DNA of 64,000 nucleotides, from the NCBI GenBank assembly GCA_964549445.1, contig CAZJVS010000017.1, positions 30,329 to 94,328 on the forward strand. The letters run 5' to 3'. Source of the stretch: SpSt-539 sp964549445. Its GTDB lineage: Bacteria; Planctomycetota; Phycisphaerae; UBA1845; UTPLA1. The notes beneath the pieces are model-generated. The model saw nothing but the letters and a program-made list of their open reading frames with translations. It made no database searches and was not told the origin of the DNA. A program made the translations under genes and the position numbers. Shown piece by piece: positions 45,996 through 54,897 of this stretch (positions within the stretch are counted from its first letter, which is position 1; every line of letters starts with the position of its first letter).

Positions 45996-46586
45996 CTAGA
46001 TCCCGTTCGCCGAGTGACAGTTCAAGCACACATTCGGATTCGTTTTGTAATCCTGCGGATGCGTATCCGGCAGCGGATAGATCGGATCTTCCCCCACATG
46101 ACACAACACGCACGCCTCGACCGGCTGCGAATGTGCATCCGTCCGCGCCGCACTCGCATACGTCCGGAAGAATCCGTTCATCCCCTTCCCGCTGACGGTC
46201 CCGGCCTCCTGGTTCACCCGTCCGCTGAAGCCCTTGTCGCCGTCAACCCCGTACACGGCCACCTCGCCCGTCGGCGAATACGCGCCATCCGAATAGAACA
46301 AGATCGGAAACTGAACCTGCTTGCCGCCGTTCTTCGGCTTGAATAACACCCGCCAGTCGCCGCACCCGCAACTCGCCAGCAGGAACACGCCGTTATCCGT
46401 CTTGGACTCCGGCGAGCACTGCAGCGTCCCGAAGAACGGCTGCAGGTTGCTGATCCCGCCGATGACAACGTCCGTCTCGGCCGGCGCAACGATAAACGGC
46501 GCGAACAAATCGTTCCCGCACCCCATCATGAAAATCAGTCCGACAAACGCCGTTCGCTTTAATGCGTGCAGCTTTTTTCCCGTCAT
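45996..46586 (-). CDS. exported dihaem cytochrome c-type protein
   Basis: 196 aa from ATG 46586 (in-frame upstream ATGs exist at 46622 and 46661). The leader FVGLIFMMGCGN may be a lipoprotein signal, with Cys near residue 23. Near the C-terminus are two haem motifs, CVLCH and CLNCH, in PVEACVLCHVGEDPIYPLPD and NVCLNCHSANGI. The N-terminal part (about 25-150) is beta-rich and unassigned. Convergent with the larger dihaem protein: the two may be redox partners, but this is inference from position only. Confidence 0.8.
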   Translation of the reverse strand: MTGKKLHALKRTAFVGLIFMMGCGNDLFAPFIVAPAETDVVIGGISNLQPFFGTLQCSPESKTDNGVFLLASCGCGDWRVLFKPKNGGKQVQFPILFYSDGAYSPTGEVAVYGVDGDKGFSGRVNQEAGTVSGKGMNGFFRTYASAARTDAHSQPVEACVLCHVGEDPIYPLPDTHPQDYKTNPNVCLNCHSANGI

Positions 46587-46702
46587 TCGATCCGTCGCTC
46601 TCCGTTGTGCGAGACCATCCATTCTATGCTTCACCAATCCCCAAAACAAAATCAGCCCCATCGATGGAAGTCAAGCCGCGTAAGCATGTTACAATCGCCG
46701 CC

Positions 46703-48958
46703 ATGATCAAACGACGCCTCCCCATCGCATTGTTCCCTCTCGCCGTCCTCCTCCTAGCCGGCTGCGCCAAGCCAATCGCACCCGGCGCCCACTTCACTTC
46801 GCGCCAGCAGCGCGACGACGAACTCCGTCGCATCACCGAAACCCGCTCCTTCATGCTCGGACGCCCCAACGCCATCAAGATCACCCCCGACGGCGCCACG
46901 GTCCTCTTCCTGCGCTCCGGCCCGCGTGACCGCGTGCAAAACCTCTACGCCTTCGACGTCGCCACCGGCCAGACCCGCGAACTCCTCACCGCCGCCAAGC
47001 TCCTCGGCGGCGCATCGGAGAATCTTACCGTCGAAGAGAAAGCCCGCCGCGAACGCCAGCGCATCACCGCTCAGGGCTTCGCCGGCTACGAGCTCTCCGA
47101 CGACGGCAAGCTCATCCTAATCGCCCTCTCAGGCAAGCTCTACGTCTTCGAACGCGACGGCGAAAAAATCCACGAGCTCTCGATCGTCCCCGGCGCCCTC
47201 GATCCCCACTTCTCCCCCGACGCCCGCTGGGTCTCCTTCGTCGCCGACAACGACCTCCATCGCACCGACTGGCGCACCGGCCAGTCCGAGCGCCTCACCA
47301 CCGGCGGCACCGCCGACACCCCCAACGCCCTCGCCGAGTTCGTCGCCCAGGAAGAACTCGATCGCTCGCGCGGCTACTGGTGGTCACCCGACTCATCGAC
47401 TCTTCTCGTCCAGCACTCCGACCTCCGCGACGTCGAAACCCTCTACATCGCCGACCCCGCCAAGCCCTACGTCCCGCCCCAGTCCTGGCGCTATCCCCGC
47501 GCCGGCGCCAACAATGCAAAGGTCTCGCTCAACATCCTCCGCCCCGACAACCCCGCCGTCCCCGTCAAGTGGGACGCCGACAAGTACCCATACCTCGCTG
47601 TCGCCGCCTGGCCGAAGAACGCCCCGCCCACCATCATCGTTCTCTCGCGCGACCAGAAAGACGAGCTTCTGCTGAAAATCGACCCCGCCACCGGCGCCAC
47701 CACCGAACTCGTCCGCGAACACGACGACACCTGGGTCAATCGCCAGTCCAGCATCTTGTGGCTCGACTCCGGCAACGGCTTCCTCTGGATCACCGAAAAA
47801 GACGGCGAGCAACGGCTCTGGCTCCACGACGCCAACGGCAAGCCCCTCCGCGCCCTCAACGACAACTCCTTCCGACTCAACGACGTCCTCCACGTCGACG
47901 AACCGCGCGGCCTCGTCTACGTCTCCGGCTGCACCGACCCCACCACCAAAGACGTCTGGACCCTCCACCTCGATCGCCTCGAAGTCGACCGCCCCAGGCC
48001 CAAAGGCGGCTACGACGAAAAGCTCGCCGCCCAGACGTCAATAAACATTGCCAAGGACCACAACACCGCCATCGTCTCCGTCAGCGGCCCGCGCGCCATG
48101 CCCGCCAAAATCGTCTGCCGCCTCGACGGCTCGCTGCCCCCTCGCCCGCTCCCGTCCGTCGCCGAAACGCCTCCCTTCGTCCCCAACGTCGAATACCTCC
48201 GCGTCGGCCCGAAAAACGAGTTCGACGCCTCCATCGTCCGCCCGCGCAACTTCACCCCCGGCCGCAAATACCCCGTCATCCTCTACGTCTACGGCGGCCC
48301 CAGCGAAGGCGTCGTCTTCAAGGACGCCCGCCCATTCTTCCTCCAGCAGTGGTACGCCGACCAGGGCTTCATCGTCCTTTCCACCGACAACCGCGGCATC
48401 CAGAACCGCGGCCGCGCCTGGGAGCGCGCCGTCTACGGCAACTTCGCCGGCGTCCCGCTCGACGACCAGGTCACCGCCCTCAAAGCCCTCGGCAACAAGT
48501 ACCCCGAACTCGATCTCAACCGCGTCGGCATCACCGGCTGGTCCTTCGGCGGCTACCTCTCCGCCCTCGCCACCATGCACCGCGGAGATGTCTTCGCCGC
48601 CGGCGCCGCCGGAGCACCCGTCGCCGACTGGACCGACTACGACACCTGCTACACCGAGCGCTACCTCAACACACCCCAGGCCAACCCCGACGGCTACAAG
48701 AAAAGCTCACTCCTCACCTACGCCCCCGAGCTTCACCGCCCCCTCCTCATCCACCACGGCACCGCCGACGACAACGTCTACTTCGGCAACTCCCTCCGCC
48801 TCACCGACGCCCTCAACCGCAACAGCAAACCCTTCGAGTTCGTCCCCCTCGCAAACGTAACCCACCTCCTCCCCGACCCCACCACCCGCTTCCTCGTCGA
48901 ATGCCGCATCGCGGAATTCTTCAACCAGCAGTTGCAGAAACCCCCCAACAATCAATGA
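46703..48958 (+). CDS. DPP-IV-like (S9B) prolyl oligopeptidase lipoprotein
   Basis: 751 aa from ATG 46703. Leader ends LLLAGC, a canonical lipobox. An eight-bladed beta-propeller (about residues 60-480) is followed by the alpha/beta hydrolase domain with GWSFGGYLSALA (nucleophile Ser), HGTADDNVYFGNS (Asp) and VTHLLPD (His). This is the S9B dipeptidyl-peptidase IV arrangement, which releases X-Pro dipeptides from N-termini. A double-Glu patch for N-terminus recognition (AQEELDRSRGYWWSPD) is visible. Anchored at the envelope, digesting peptides outside the cytoplasm. Confidence 0.95.
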   Translation: MIKRRLPIALFPLAVLLLAGCAKPIAPGAHFTSRQQRDDELRRITETRSFMLGRPNAIKITPDGATVLFLRSGPRDRVQNLYAFDVATGQTRELLTAAKLLGGASENLTVEEKARRERQRITAQGFAGYELSDDGKLILIALSGKLYVFERDGEKIHELSIVPGALDPHFSPDARWVSFVADNDLHRTDWRTGQSERLTTGGTADTPNALAEFVAQEELDRSRGYWWSPDSSTLLVQHSDLRDVETLYIADPAKPYVPPQSWRYPRAGANNAKVSLNILRPDNPAVPVKWDADKYPYLAVAAWPKNAPPTIIVLSRDQKDELLLKIDPATGATTELVREHDDTWVNRQSSILWLDSGNGFLWITEKDGEQRLWLHDANGKPLRALNDNSFRLNDVLHVDEPRGLVYVSGCTDPTTKDVWTLHLDRLEVDRPRPKGGYDEKLAAQTSINIAKDHNTAIVSVSGPRAMPAKIVCRLDGSLPPRPLPSVAETPPFVPNVEYLRVGPKNEFDASIVRPRNFTPGRKYPVILYVYGGPSEGVVFKDARPFFLQQWYADQGFIVLSTDNRGIQNRGRAWERAVYGNFAGVPLDDQVTALKALGNKYPELDLNRVGITGWSFGGYLSALATMHRGDVFAAGAAGAPVADWTDYDTCYTERYLNTPQANPDGYKKSSLLTYAPELHRPLLIHHGTADDNVYFGNSLRLTDALNRNSKPFEFVPLANVTHLLPDPTTRFLVECRIAEFFNQQLQKPPNNQ

Positions 48959-49146
48959 CGGGTGTTAACATGCGGCTGAGAAACATCTTTGTCGGAGCCA
49001 TACTCATCATCGCCTTACTCTGGGTCGCAGTCGCGTCGGTCGGTTTCTTTTCCGCAAGCACAAAGTCCGCGTCAGAAACCACTCGCGCGCAAAACGCAGC
49101 AAACGCAGCCCGCCCCCCAACTCCGCCGCCACGTTCCGCACCCTGA
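48955..49146 (+). CDS. 63-aa membrane protein
   Basis: ATG 48955 overlaps the peptidase stop (ATGA). One span (IFVGAILIIALLWVAVASVGFF), then a hydrophilic Ser/Ala/Pro-rich tail ending RPPTPPPRSAP. The tight overlap suggests translational coupling with the peptidase. No family recognised. Confidence 0.6.
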   Translation: MTGVNMRLRNIFVGAILIIALLWVAVASVGFFSASTKSASETTRAQNAANAARPPTPPPRSAP

Positions 49147-49290
49147 TCGGTGGGTCGTCCGCACCGCAATCCCACTACACAATGCCGACAATCGTTTGGG
49201 ATTCACCGCCGATCGGAGTACAATGCCACGGACCTCCGGGCGCCTCGCAAACTCGATCGACACTGGACTGGCCGCGCTGAGGGTTATCGA

Positions 49291-49941
49291 ATGACTTCGT
49301 CACTCACGTCCGTATCGCAGGGTCGCCCTAATCGCGCGCTGCGCAACTTGGCCGCCATCGTCGTTCTCATGTTCGCCGCCCCCGGCTGCGACATCGGCCT
49401 CTTCACGCAGTCCACCCGCCTCGATGTCGCCTTCGATCGAACCGGCTCCATCCAGAGCGATGGCTACTACGTCCCAATGTCGACAAACAAAACCGTCTCG
49501 CTGGGCGACACGGGCGGCGATATCGCGGAACGAAGTATCGTCAGCGTCACACTCGGCGCGATTCCCCCGGGCGCCAACGTCACCAAAGTCGTACTCCGCC
49601 TCATCAAGGAAACCCCGTTCGGCAACCCCTACGACGACTTTGGCTCAATCTCCGTCGACCACGTCGACGTCGTCGCCGGCATCGCCGCCGCTCAGTTCAC
49701 CGGCAGCACGCTCGACGCCGCCATCGCCACCATCGCCCAGGACACGACAACCCAGACAGTCGATCTCGACGTCACTAGCTTCGTCAAGGCCGACATCGCC
49801 GCCGGCCGGCCCATCGCATCCTTCCGCCTCCAATTCAGCGCCGCCCCCTCCAACGACTCCTCCTCCGACCGCGTCTTCTTCAGCGCCGACCCCAACGACC
49901 CCGCGCTGCAACCCTTCGCCACCGCCACATTTTTCCCTTGA
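49291..49941 (+). CDS. putative lipoprotein, beta-rich
   Basis: 216 aa from ATG 49291, preceded by GAGGG. Leader AIVVLMFAAPGC ends in a weak lipobox. The mature part (SIVSVTLGAIPPGANVTKVVLRLIKETPFGNPYDDFGSISVDHVDVVAG, then VDLDVTSFVKADIAAGRPIASFRLQF) follows the beta-sandwich pattern of DNRLRE/CBM96-type modules common in planctomycete surface proteins; this is a tentative match. Confidence 0.75.
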   Translation: MTSSLTSVSQGRPNRALRNLAAIVVLMFAAPGCDIGLFTQSTRLDVAFDRTGSIQSDGYYVPMSTNKTVSLGDTGGDIAERSIVSVTLGAIPPGANVTKVVLRLIKETPFGNPYDDFGSISVDHVDVVAGIAAAQFTGSTLDAAIATIAQDTTTQTVDLDVTSFVKADIAAGRPIASFRLQFSAAPSNDSSSDRVFFSADPNDPALQPFATATFFP

Positions 49942-49950
49942 CTCCGAAGT

Positions 49951-49986
49951 CGATCCCCCCGCCCTTATCAATGTTTCTTCCAACAA
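49951..49986. repeat. direct repeat, copy 1
   Basis: About 36 bp (CGATCCCCCCGCC, then TTATCAATGTTT and CCAACAA) recurring at 50262-50297 with few changes. Lies just after the lipoprotein stop. Interspersed non-coding element. Confidence 0.6.
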
Positions 49987-50000
49987 AACCGCCCCGCCAA

Positions 50001-50075
50001 CTCCCTCTCCCCGGGGAGGGGGCTGGGGTGAGGGCAACCTCCCCTCTCGCCATGGGAGAGGGCTAGGGTGAGGGC
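50001..50075. repeat. tandem G-rich repeat
   Basis: Two units of about 35 bp built on CCCTCTC...GGGAGAGGGCTGGGGTGAGGGC (50001-50035 and 50041-50075). Each folds into a hairpin. Elements of this type are widespread in high-GC environmental genomes. Confidence 0.6.
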
Positions 50076-50261
50076 CGTCGGCGCAGCCGACTCCTCCTCC
50101 GCAAACTTCCCCCTTTAGCAAAGGGGGACAACGGGGGGTCTTCCCCAGCTGTTGACTGCGGACGTGATGATTTTCGACTGTCCGCCAGTCGGTCGTCCGC
50201 GCATCTCTCCAATGACAGATGACAAATAACCAATAACCAATGACAAACGGCCTCGGACTCT

Positions 50262-50297
50262 CGATCCCCCCGCCTTTATCAATGTTTTTCCCAACAA
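50262..50297. repeat. direct repeat, copy 2
   Basis: Second copy of the element at 49951-49986. Confidence 0.6.
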
Positions 50298-50422
50298 TCT
50301 GCCCACTTCGCAAAATTCCCGCCCGCCCCCGCTGGAATCCCCGCCCCGCATTCCCTTATTCTTCATCCAACGCACTCGGAACAACGCCTATGCCCGAACC
50401 CACCATCATCTGCCCCAACTGC

Positions 50423-50522
50423 NNNNNNNNNNNNNNNNNNNNNNNNNNNNNNNNNNNNNNNNNNNNNNNNNNNNNNNNNNNNNNNNNNNNNNNNNNNNNN
50501 NNNNNNNNNNNNNNNNNNNNNN
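50423..50522. other. assembly gap (100 N) flanked by a 54-bp duplicate
   Basis: 100 undetermined bases. The 54 bp before it (50369-50422) reappear exactly after it (50523-50576), so two contig ends overlap here and the gap is probably spurious. The real sequence likely runs straight through once. Confidence 0.9.
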
Positions 50523-50544
50523 CAACGCACTCGGAACAACGCCT

Positions 50545-50892
50545 ATGCCCGAACCCACCATCATCTGCCCCAACTGCCGCACCGAAATCAAGCTCACCGA
50601 ATCCCTCGCCGCCCCGCTCATCGAATCCACCCGCCGCGACTTCGAGCACCGCCTCGCCGCCCAGAACGCCGAAATCGCCAAGCGCGAATCCGCCCTCAAA
50701 GACCAGCAGGCCGCCCTCGCCAAAGCCCGCGAAGCCATCGACGAGCAGGTCGCCGCCAAGCTCAAAGCCGAACGCACGGCCATCGCCGCCGACCTCGACG
50801 AAAAATCAAACGACCGAAGCCCGCTTCTTGCTGGGGCGCACGCGCACATCGGCCTAGACGCGATGACGCTGAGTCACAAACAGTCCTCATGA
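50545..50892 (+). pseudogene. truncated DUF2130-type coiled-coil protein
   Basis: 115 aa. The start (MPEPTIICPNC) and a zinc-ribbon-like Cys pair, then a coiled coil (ESALKDQQAALAKAREAIDEQVAAKLKAERTAIAAD), match the N-terminus of DUF2130-type proteins (over 400 aa normally). After DLDEKSNDRSP the sequence stops resembling the family and ends at 115 aa, so the 3' part is lost. The 5' 33 bp occur a second time before the gap (50390-50422) as an assembly artefact. Truncation coincides with the start of the surface-protein genes. Confidence 0.65.
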
Positions 50893-51012
50893 GTTTGCAG
50901 ACACGAAAGGATGCGTCGTATTCGCATCTACCAAACGCGTTTGATGGCATTGTCGGTCTATTTGTGTTACGATGTCCGATTGTACGCTCATATCGCAGAC
51001 GGAGGATCGAAA

Positions 51013-52701
51013 GTGAAGCTCATTACACCTTTCTTGCTCGGCGTTCTTTTCTCGGTTTCAGCCCCACCCGCGCACGGTCAGTTACTGACGACGGCATTCA
51101 CATATCAGGGCCACTTAAAGGATGGCGGCAGCCCCGCCAACGGACCGCACGTGATGTCGTTCCGCCTATTCGACGCTGCAACGGACGGTAACACGGTCGG
51201 GCCGGCCGTGAATTTTGACGGTATCGGCGGCAACCCACCGCCCGTGCAAATCGCCAACGGCCTGTTCACCGTATCGCTGAACTTCGGCGGAGCTTTTTCA
51301 GGCAAACCTCGCTGGCTGGAGATCACGGTCAACGGCATGCCGCTCTCGCCGCGGCAAAGTGTCTCTCCCGCGCCCTATGCACTCGCGCTGCCAGGGCTGT
51401 ATACGCGTGAGAACGCAACCAGCCCAAACGTCATCGGCGGCTACAGCGGCAATGCCGTGTCCACTGGCGTCGTCGGCGCGACAATCGGCGGCGGTGGGCG
51501 GGCTGGATTGTTTCAAGAGGAAAACTACATAACTGACAACTTCGGCACGATCGGCGGTGGACAAGGGAATCGGATAGGCGATTCACAGTTGACGGATGAT
51601 CAAGCGTTTGCCACCGTCGGCGGCGGGGAAAAAAACACCGCATTTGCCGCATGGTCCACCGTCGCCGGCGGGAACAGCAATTGGGCCCAGGGGAATTGGT
51701 CCGCCGTCGGTGGAGGTACGTACAACATCGCATATGACTACTCATGCACCATCGCTGGAGGGAACAGCAACGAGGCCGCCGGAGGCGAGAGCACTATCGG
51801 TGGAGGGTCATTCAACGTCGCAGCTGGCGTTGGGGCCACGATCGCCGGCGGTTCTAGCAACGCCGCCAACGGCATTTATCCATCTGTCAGCGGCGGTGCT
51901 GCTAATTGGGCGCTGGCAGATTATTCCACCGTCGGCGGCGGGGCGAATAACATTGCTAACGGCTTCAGTTCCACCATCCCCGGCGGTCTCCTAAATGCCT
52001 CGGATGGCGATTTTTCCTTCGCCGCCGGCCGTCGTGCGAAGGCGAATCACCCGGGCGCCTTCGTCTGGGCCGACTCGACCGACGCCGACTTCGCGTCCAC
52101 CGCCGACAACCAACTAATAATCCGCGCCTCGGGCGGCGTCGGAATCGGAACGAATGAACCGAAGCAGACACTTAGCGTCAATGGTTCGGCGGGAAAGCCG
52201 GGCGGCGGCTCTTGGGCGACGTTCAGCGATGCTCGCCTCAAAACACATGTTGTCCCGCTTGGCTGCATGCTCGACCGTTTGCTTTGCCTCCATGGCTATC
52301 AATTCGAGTACACGACCGATGCCGTCGCCGACGGTCGAGGACTCCCCGGCCCGCAGATCGGTCTCCTTGCCCAGGAAGTCGCAACGGTTTTCCCCGACTG
52401 GGTCGAGTCGGACCAAGATGGCTACCTGTTCGTCACCGAACGCGCAACCACCGCCCTACTCGTCGAGAGTCTCCGCGAACTTCGAGAGGAGAAGGACGCC
52501 CAACTCGCACGGCGAGATGCCGAGATTGACAACCTGCGAGAATCCATCAATTTGCTTCGCACCCGAATCAATGCGGATGTTGAATCGCTCCGTCTTGAAA
52601 ACGCGCAATTGCGAGCTTCCAACGCCCAACTCGAAAATCGGCTCGATCGTCTCGAGCATACGACGCGGCAACTCCTCGATTCCACGGGAGAGGCACGATG
52701 A
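51013..52701 (+). CDS. surface protein with YadA-head-like repeats and S74 autocleaving chaperone domain
   Basis: 562 aa from GTG 51013, chosen for its GGAGG seven bases upstream; the signal peptide follows (LITPFLLGVLFSVSA..AHGQ). Residues about 25-140 are beta-rich (TAFTYQGHLKDGG). From about 51480 to 52050 come 15-residue repeats of the form T-V/I-x-G-G-x-x-N-x-A-x-G-x-x-S, like trimeric autotransporter heads. Then a Peptidase S74 domain: SDARLK (Ser-Lys dyad, Ser codon at 52225), QIGLLAQEVATVFPDWV, and a C-terminal coiled coil. Expected to trimerise and cleave itself. The stop overlaps the next start (ATGA). Confidence 0.88.
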   Translation: MKLITPFLLGVLFSVSAPPAHGQLLTTAFTYQGHLKDGGSPANGPHVMSFRLFDAATDGNTVGPAVNFDGIGGNPPPVQIANGLFTVSLNFGGAFSGKPRWLEITVNGMPLSPRQSVSPAPYALALPGLYTRENATSPNVIGGYSGNAVSTGVVGATIGGGGRAGLFQEENYITDNFGTIGGGQGNRIGDSQLTDDQAFATVGGGEKNTAFAAWSTVAGGNSNWAQGNWSAVGGGTYNIAYDYSCTIAGGNSNEAAGGESTIGGGSFNVAAGVGATIAGGSSNAANGIYPSVSGGAANWALADYSTVGGGANNIANGFSSTIPGGLLNASDGDFSFAAGRRAKANHPGAFVWADSTDADFASTADNQLIIRASGGVGIGTNEPKQTLSVNGSAGKPGGGSWATFSDARLKTHVVPLGCMLDRLLCLHGYQFEYTTDAVADGRGLPGPQIGLLAQEVATVFPDWVESDQDGYLFVTERATTALLVESLRELREEKDAQLARRDAEIDNLRESINLLRTRINADVESLRLENAQLRASNAQLENRLDRLEHTTRQLLDSTGEAR

Positions 52702-53132
52702 GCACCCGGAGATTTGAACTAAGAATTGTGCTGATCGCGATAGTTGTTGCATTCCCACTCCGCGTCGCAGCACAGCCCTATGACATCAGCTGGTTCGCGA
52801 TCGATGGCGGTGGCCTGACAGTGATTACGGGTGGATCGATCGAGCTTGGTGGATCCATCGGCCAATGCGACGCCGGCCCTGTTAACGGACCGATGGCCGG
52901 CGGCTCGTTCTCGCTCGTGGGTGGCTTTTGGCCTGTCAACCAGGTGTGCTACTGCGCTGGCGATCTGAACGGGGACGGCGAGAAAAACGGCGACGACATT
53001 CAGCGATTCGCCAACTGCATCCTCATGAACGGTGACTGTAGATGTGCAGACGTTGATCTCGTCGGCGGCATCACAGTAAACGACGTAGCCCAGTTCGCCG
53101 CCGATCTATTGGCCGGCGAATTGTGCCCGTGA
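52698..53132 (+). CDS. secreted dockerin-like partner protein
   Basis: 144 aa. Signal peptide (VLIAIVVAFPLRVAA), a beta segment (YDISWFAIDGGGLTVITGGSIELGGSIGQ, MAGGSFSLVGGFWP) typical of planctomycete secreted proteins, then GDLNGDGEKNGDDIQRFANCIL and DVDLVGGITVNDVAQFAADLL, a dockerin-like EF-hand pair. Translationally coupled (ATGA) to the S74 surface protein, suggesting they act together on the cell surface. Confidence 0.85.
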   Translation: MSTRRFELRIVLIAIVVAFPLRVAAQPYDISWFAIDGGGLTVITGGSIELGGSIGQCDAGPVNGPMAGGSFSLVGGFWPVNQVCYCAGDLNGDGEKNGDDIQRFANCILMNGDCRCADVDLVGGITVNDVAQFAADLLAGELCP

Positions 53133-53346
53133 AGCAATCGTTGCGCCGCGTGCCCAAGACAAGCTGCTGTTGGGTGCCAAGGGCAAACTTGTTTGCCCGT
53201 GCGTCCCGACCACCGCGTACTGCTCCCTGATCCCTTTTCCCCGATCCAGAACAAAGCTCCGTCCACCGCGTCCACAACGTCCACTCCGTCCGCCCCCATG
53301 ACCACCCCGCCCACCCGAAGACGCCGAGCGCGGTTACATTTCCCGC

Positions 53347-53757
53347 ATGACGTGGAAGAAGTCCATGACGACCACCCAAATCCGTAAGTACGCCGCGTCC
53401 CTCGGCTGGACCGCTCTGAAAAAGTGCACCACGTCAGTCCCTCATCCTTCCGGAAAACGCCCGCCCACCCACGTCACATGGTTTATGCGCCACCTCCCCA
53501 ACGGCGCATTCCTCCAGATCAACACGCGCCCGCGCCTGCAAGCCGCCGTCTACGCCCTCAAGTTCCGCCTCTTCACCGGCTGGCATCCCATCTCCCCGCG
53601 GAAGCGAGTCTCGCGCCCCACCGCTGACCCGCTCGATCGCCTGCGTGCAACGTGGTTCCAAACCCCCGCCGCCCGCGCAAAGTTCAGAACCCGCTACCCC
53701 GAGTGCTCGGGTTTCACTTGGGAGCGAGTAGCCAGCGAGCAACGACGAAACGACTAG
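53347..53757 (+). CDS. hypothetical protein
   Basis: 136 aa (start possibly 53365). Basic protein with no signal or motif I recognise: TTTQIRKYAASLGWTALKKC, THVTWFMRHLPNGAFLQINTRP, DPLDRLRATWFQTPAARAKFRTRYPEC. C-ending codons fit the genome and there is no competing frame with better support, so probably a real gene. Role unknown. Confidence 0.5.
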   Translation: MTWKKSMTTTQIRKYAASLGWTALKKCTTSVPHPSGKRPPTHVTWFMRHLPNGAFLQINTRPRLQAAVYALKFRLFTGWHPISPRKRVSRPTADPLDRLRATWFQTPAARAKFRTRYPECSGFTWERVASEQRRND

Positions 53758-54144
53758 CGCCACCACGATCGAACCGCCCGACGCCTCCGCCTCAATCCCT
53801 CCCGCCCCATGCGGCTGCGCTGCCTCGCTCAACCCCTTCGTGCCTGCGTGCCTTCGTGCCTTCGTGCCCCGCTTCTGTTCCCTGTTCCCTCGCCTCAAAG
53901 GGACGTCGCTTCAAAGAGGCGTGCCTATGTCCTCGAACGGAATCTCGGGTCCACCCCATCCGTCAGCCCGCCCCCCGCCCCCTGCCGCCATGCCTCCCCC
54001 GTGCTCCAGCACATAGAAGCCATCCTATGTCCGTGATGGACATTTCGGGTCCACTAAGCCCTTAGTATCGTAAACTGCGACCCAAATGAACCGCCCACTC
54101 ACACCGCAAAGTCGCCTCGAGCCGCCAGGCCGAATGTGGATGCC
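53758..54144. other. 387-bp gene-free stretch with short tandem repeats
   Basis: No gene supported. Contains a short TTCGTGCC-type tandem repeat (about 53838-53870), and two similar segments (about 53930-53955 and 54022-54052) that share CTATGTCC and TCGGGTCCAC blocks. Probably a degraded intergenic region. Confidence 0.45.
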
Positions 54145-54471
54145 TCACGATGGCCCGTACACCTGCTCAACGCACGCTCTCTGACAGTTTGAGCACAGGA
54201 TTTTGTCATCCATCTCGGGATTCTCGTCGCCGCACGTGGAAATGACCCCGACAAGCTCATCGGCTTTCGCCGTACCCGAAAGGCGATGGCTTTCAATGTT
54301 CGCGAGAATGCCTCGAATCTTCTCGTCGGTGTACGCGTTACCCTTGTAAGTGCAACTCGCACGGAGATCGGCGTCGGGTTGAAGCCGCGGGTCCAGGTTC
54401 GTCCCACACCCCGAAATCACCCCACATAGCATGCCCAGTGAAACGACTGTTCCAGCCCTGCGTGCAATCAT
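54145..54471 (-). CDS. 108-aa lipoprotein, paralogue A
   Basis: Leader VVSLGMLCGVISGC ends in a good lipobox (ISGC). The mature protein starts GTNLDPRLQPDADLRASC and ends CSNCQRACVEQVYGPS, with five further Cys in the mature part that may form disulphides. It duplicates the neighbour at 54571-54897, including the upstream about 50 bp. Function unknown. Confidence 0.75.
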   Translation of the reverse strand: MIARRAGTVVSLGMLCGVISGCGTNLDPRLQPDADLRASCTYKGNAYTDEKIRGILANIESHRLSGTAKADELVGVISTCGDENPEMDDKILCSNCQRACVEQVYGPS

Positions 54472-54570
54472 TTTTCACTCCAAGAAGCGAACCGCTGATT
54501 CTCATCCCGTGACGCGAGTCTAACACAAATGCCGCAAAGCGAATCGAGCCGCCGCGCGACACCCGCTGCC

Positions 54571-54897
54571 TCAAAATGGCCCGAACACCTTTGCAACACA
54601 GGCGTTGTAACAGCTGAAGCACTGAACAAGATTGTCGCCCATCAGACCTTGCCCGACACAGTCTGTCTCGCCGGTTTGGTATTCCTCCTCTTTCGTGGAA
54701 CCCCTGAGGCGACGGGATTCAATCGATATGAGAATGCCCCGAAGCGTATCGTCGCTGTACGTGATTCCGTTCTTGGTGCACGCCTGACGCAGCTCGGCAC
54801 TGACTTGAAGTCTCGGGTCCAGCGGCGTCCCGCATCCCGCAATCGCACCACACAGCATGCCGAATGAAACGAGTCTCCCCGCCTTGCGTGAAATCAT
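54571..54897 (-). CDS. 108-aa lipoprotein, paralogue B
   Basis: Same length and plan as paralogue A: leader VSFGMLCGAIAGC (lipobox IAGC), GTPLDPRLQVSAELRQAC and end CFSCYNACVAKVFGPF. Start chosen at ATG 54897; an in-frame extension to 55125 lacks similarity. Gene-plus-leader duplication in tandem with paralogue A, at a spacing of 426 bp. Confidence 0.75.
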   Translation of the reverse strand: MISRKAGRLVSFGMLCGAIAGCGTPLDPRLQVSAELRQACTKNGITYSDDTLRGILISIESRRLRGSTKEEEYQTGETDCVGQGLMGDNLVQCFSCYNACVAKVFGPF

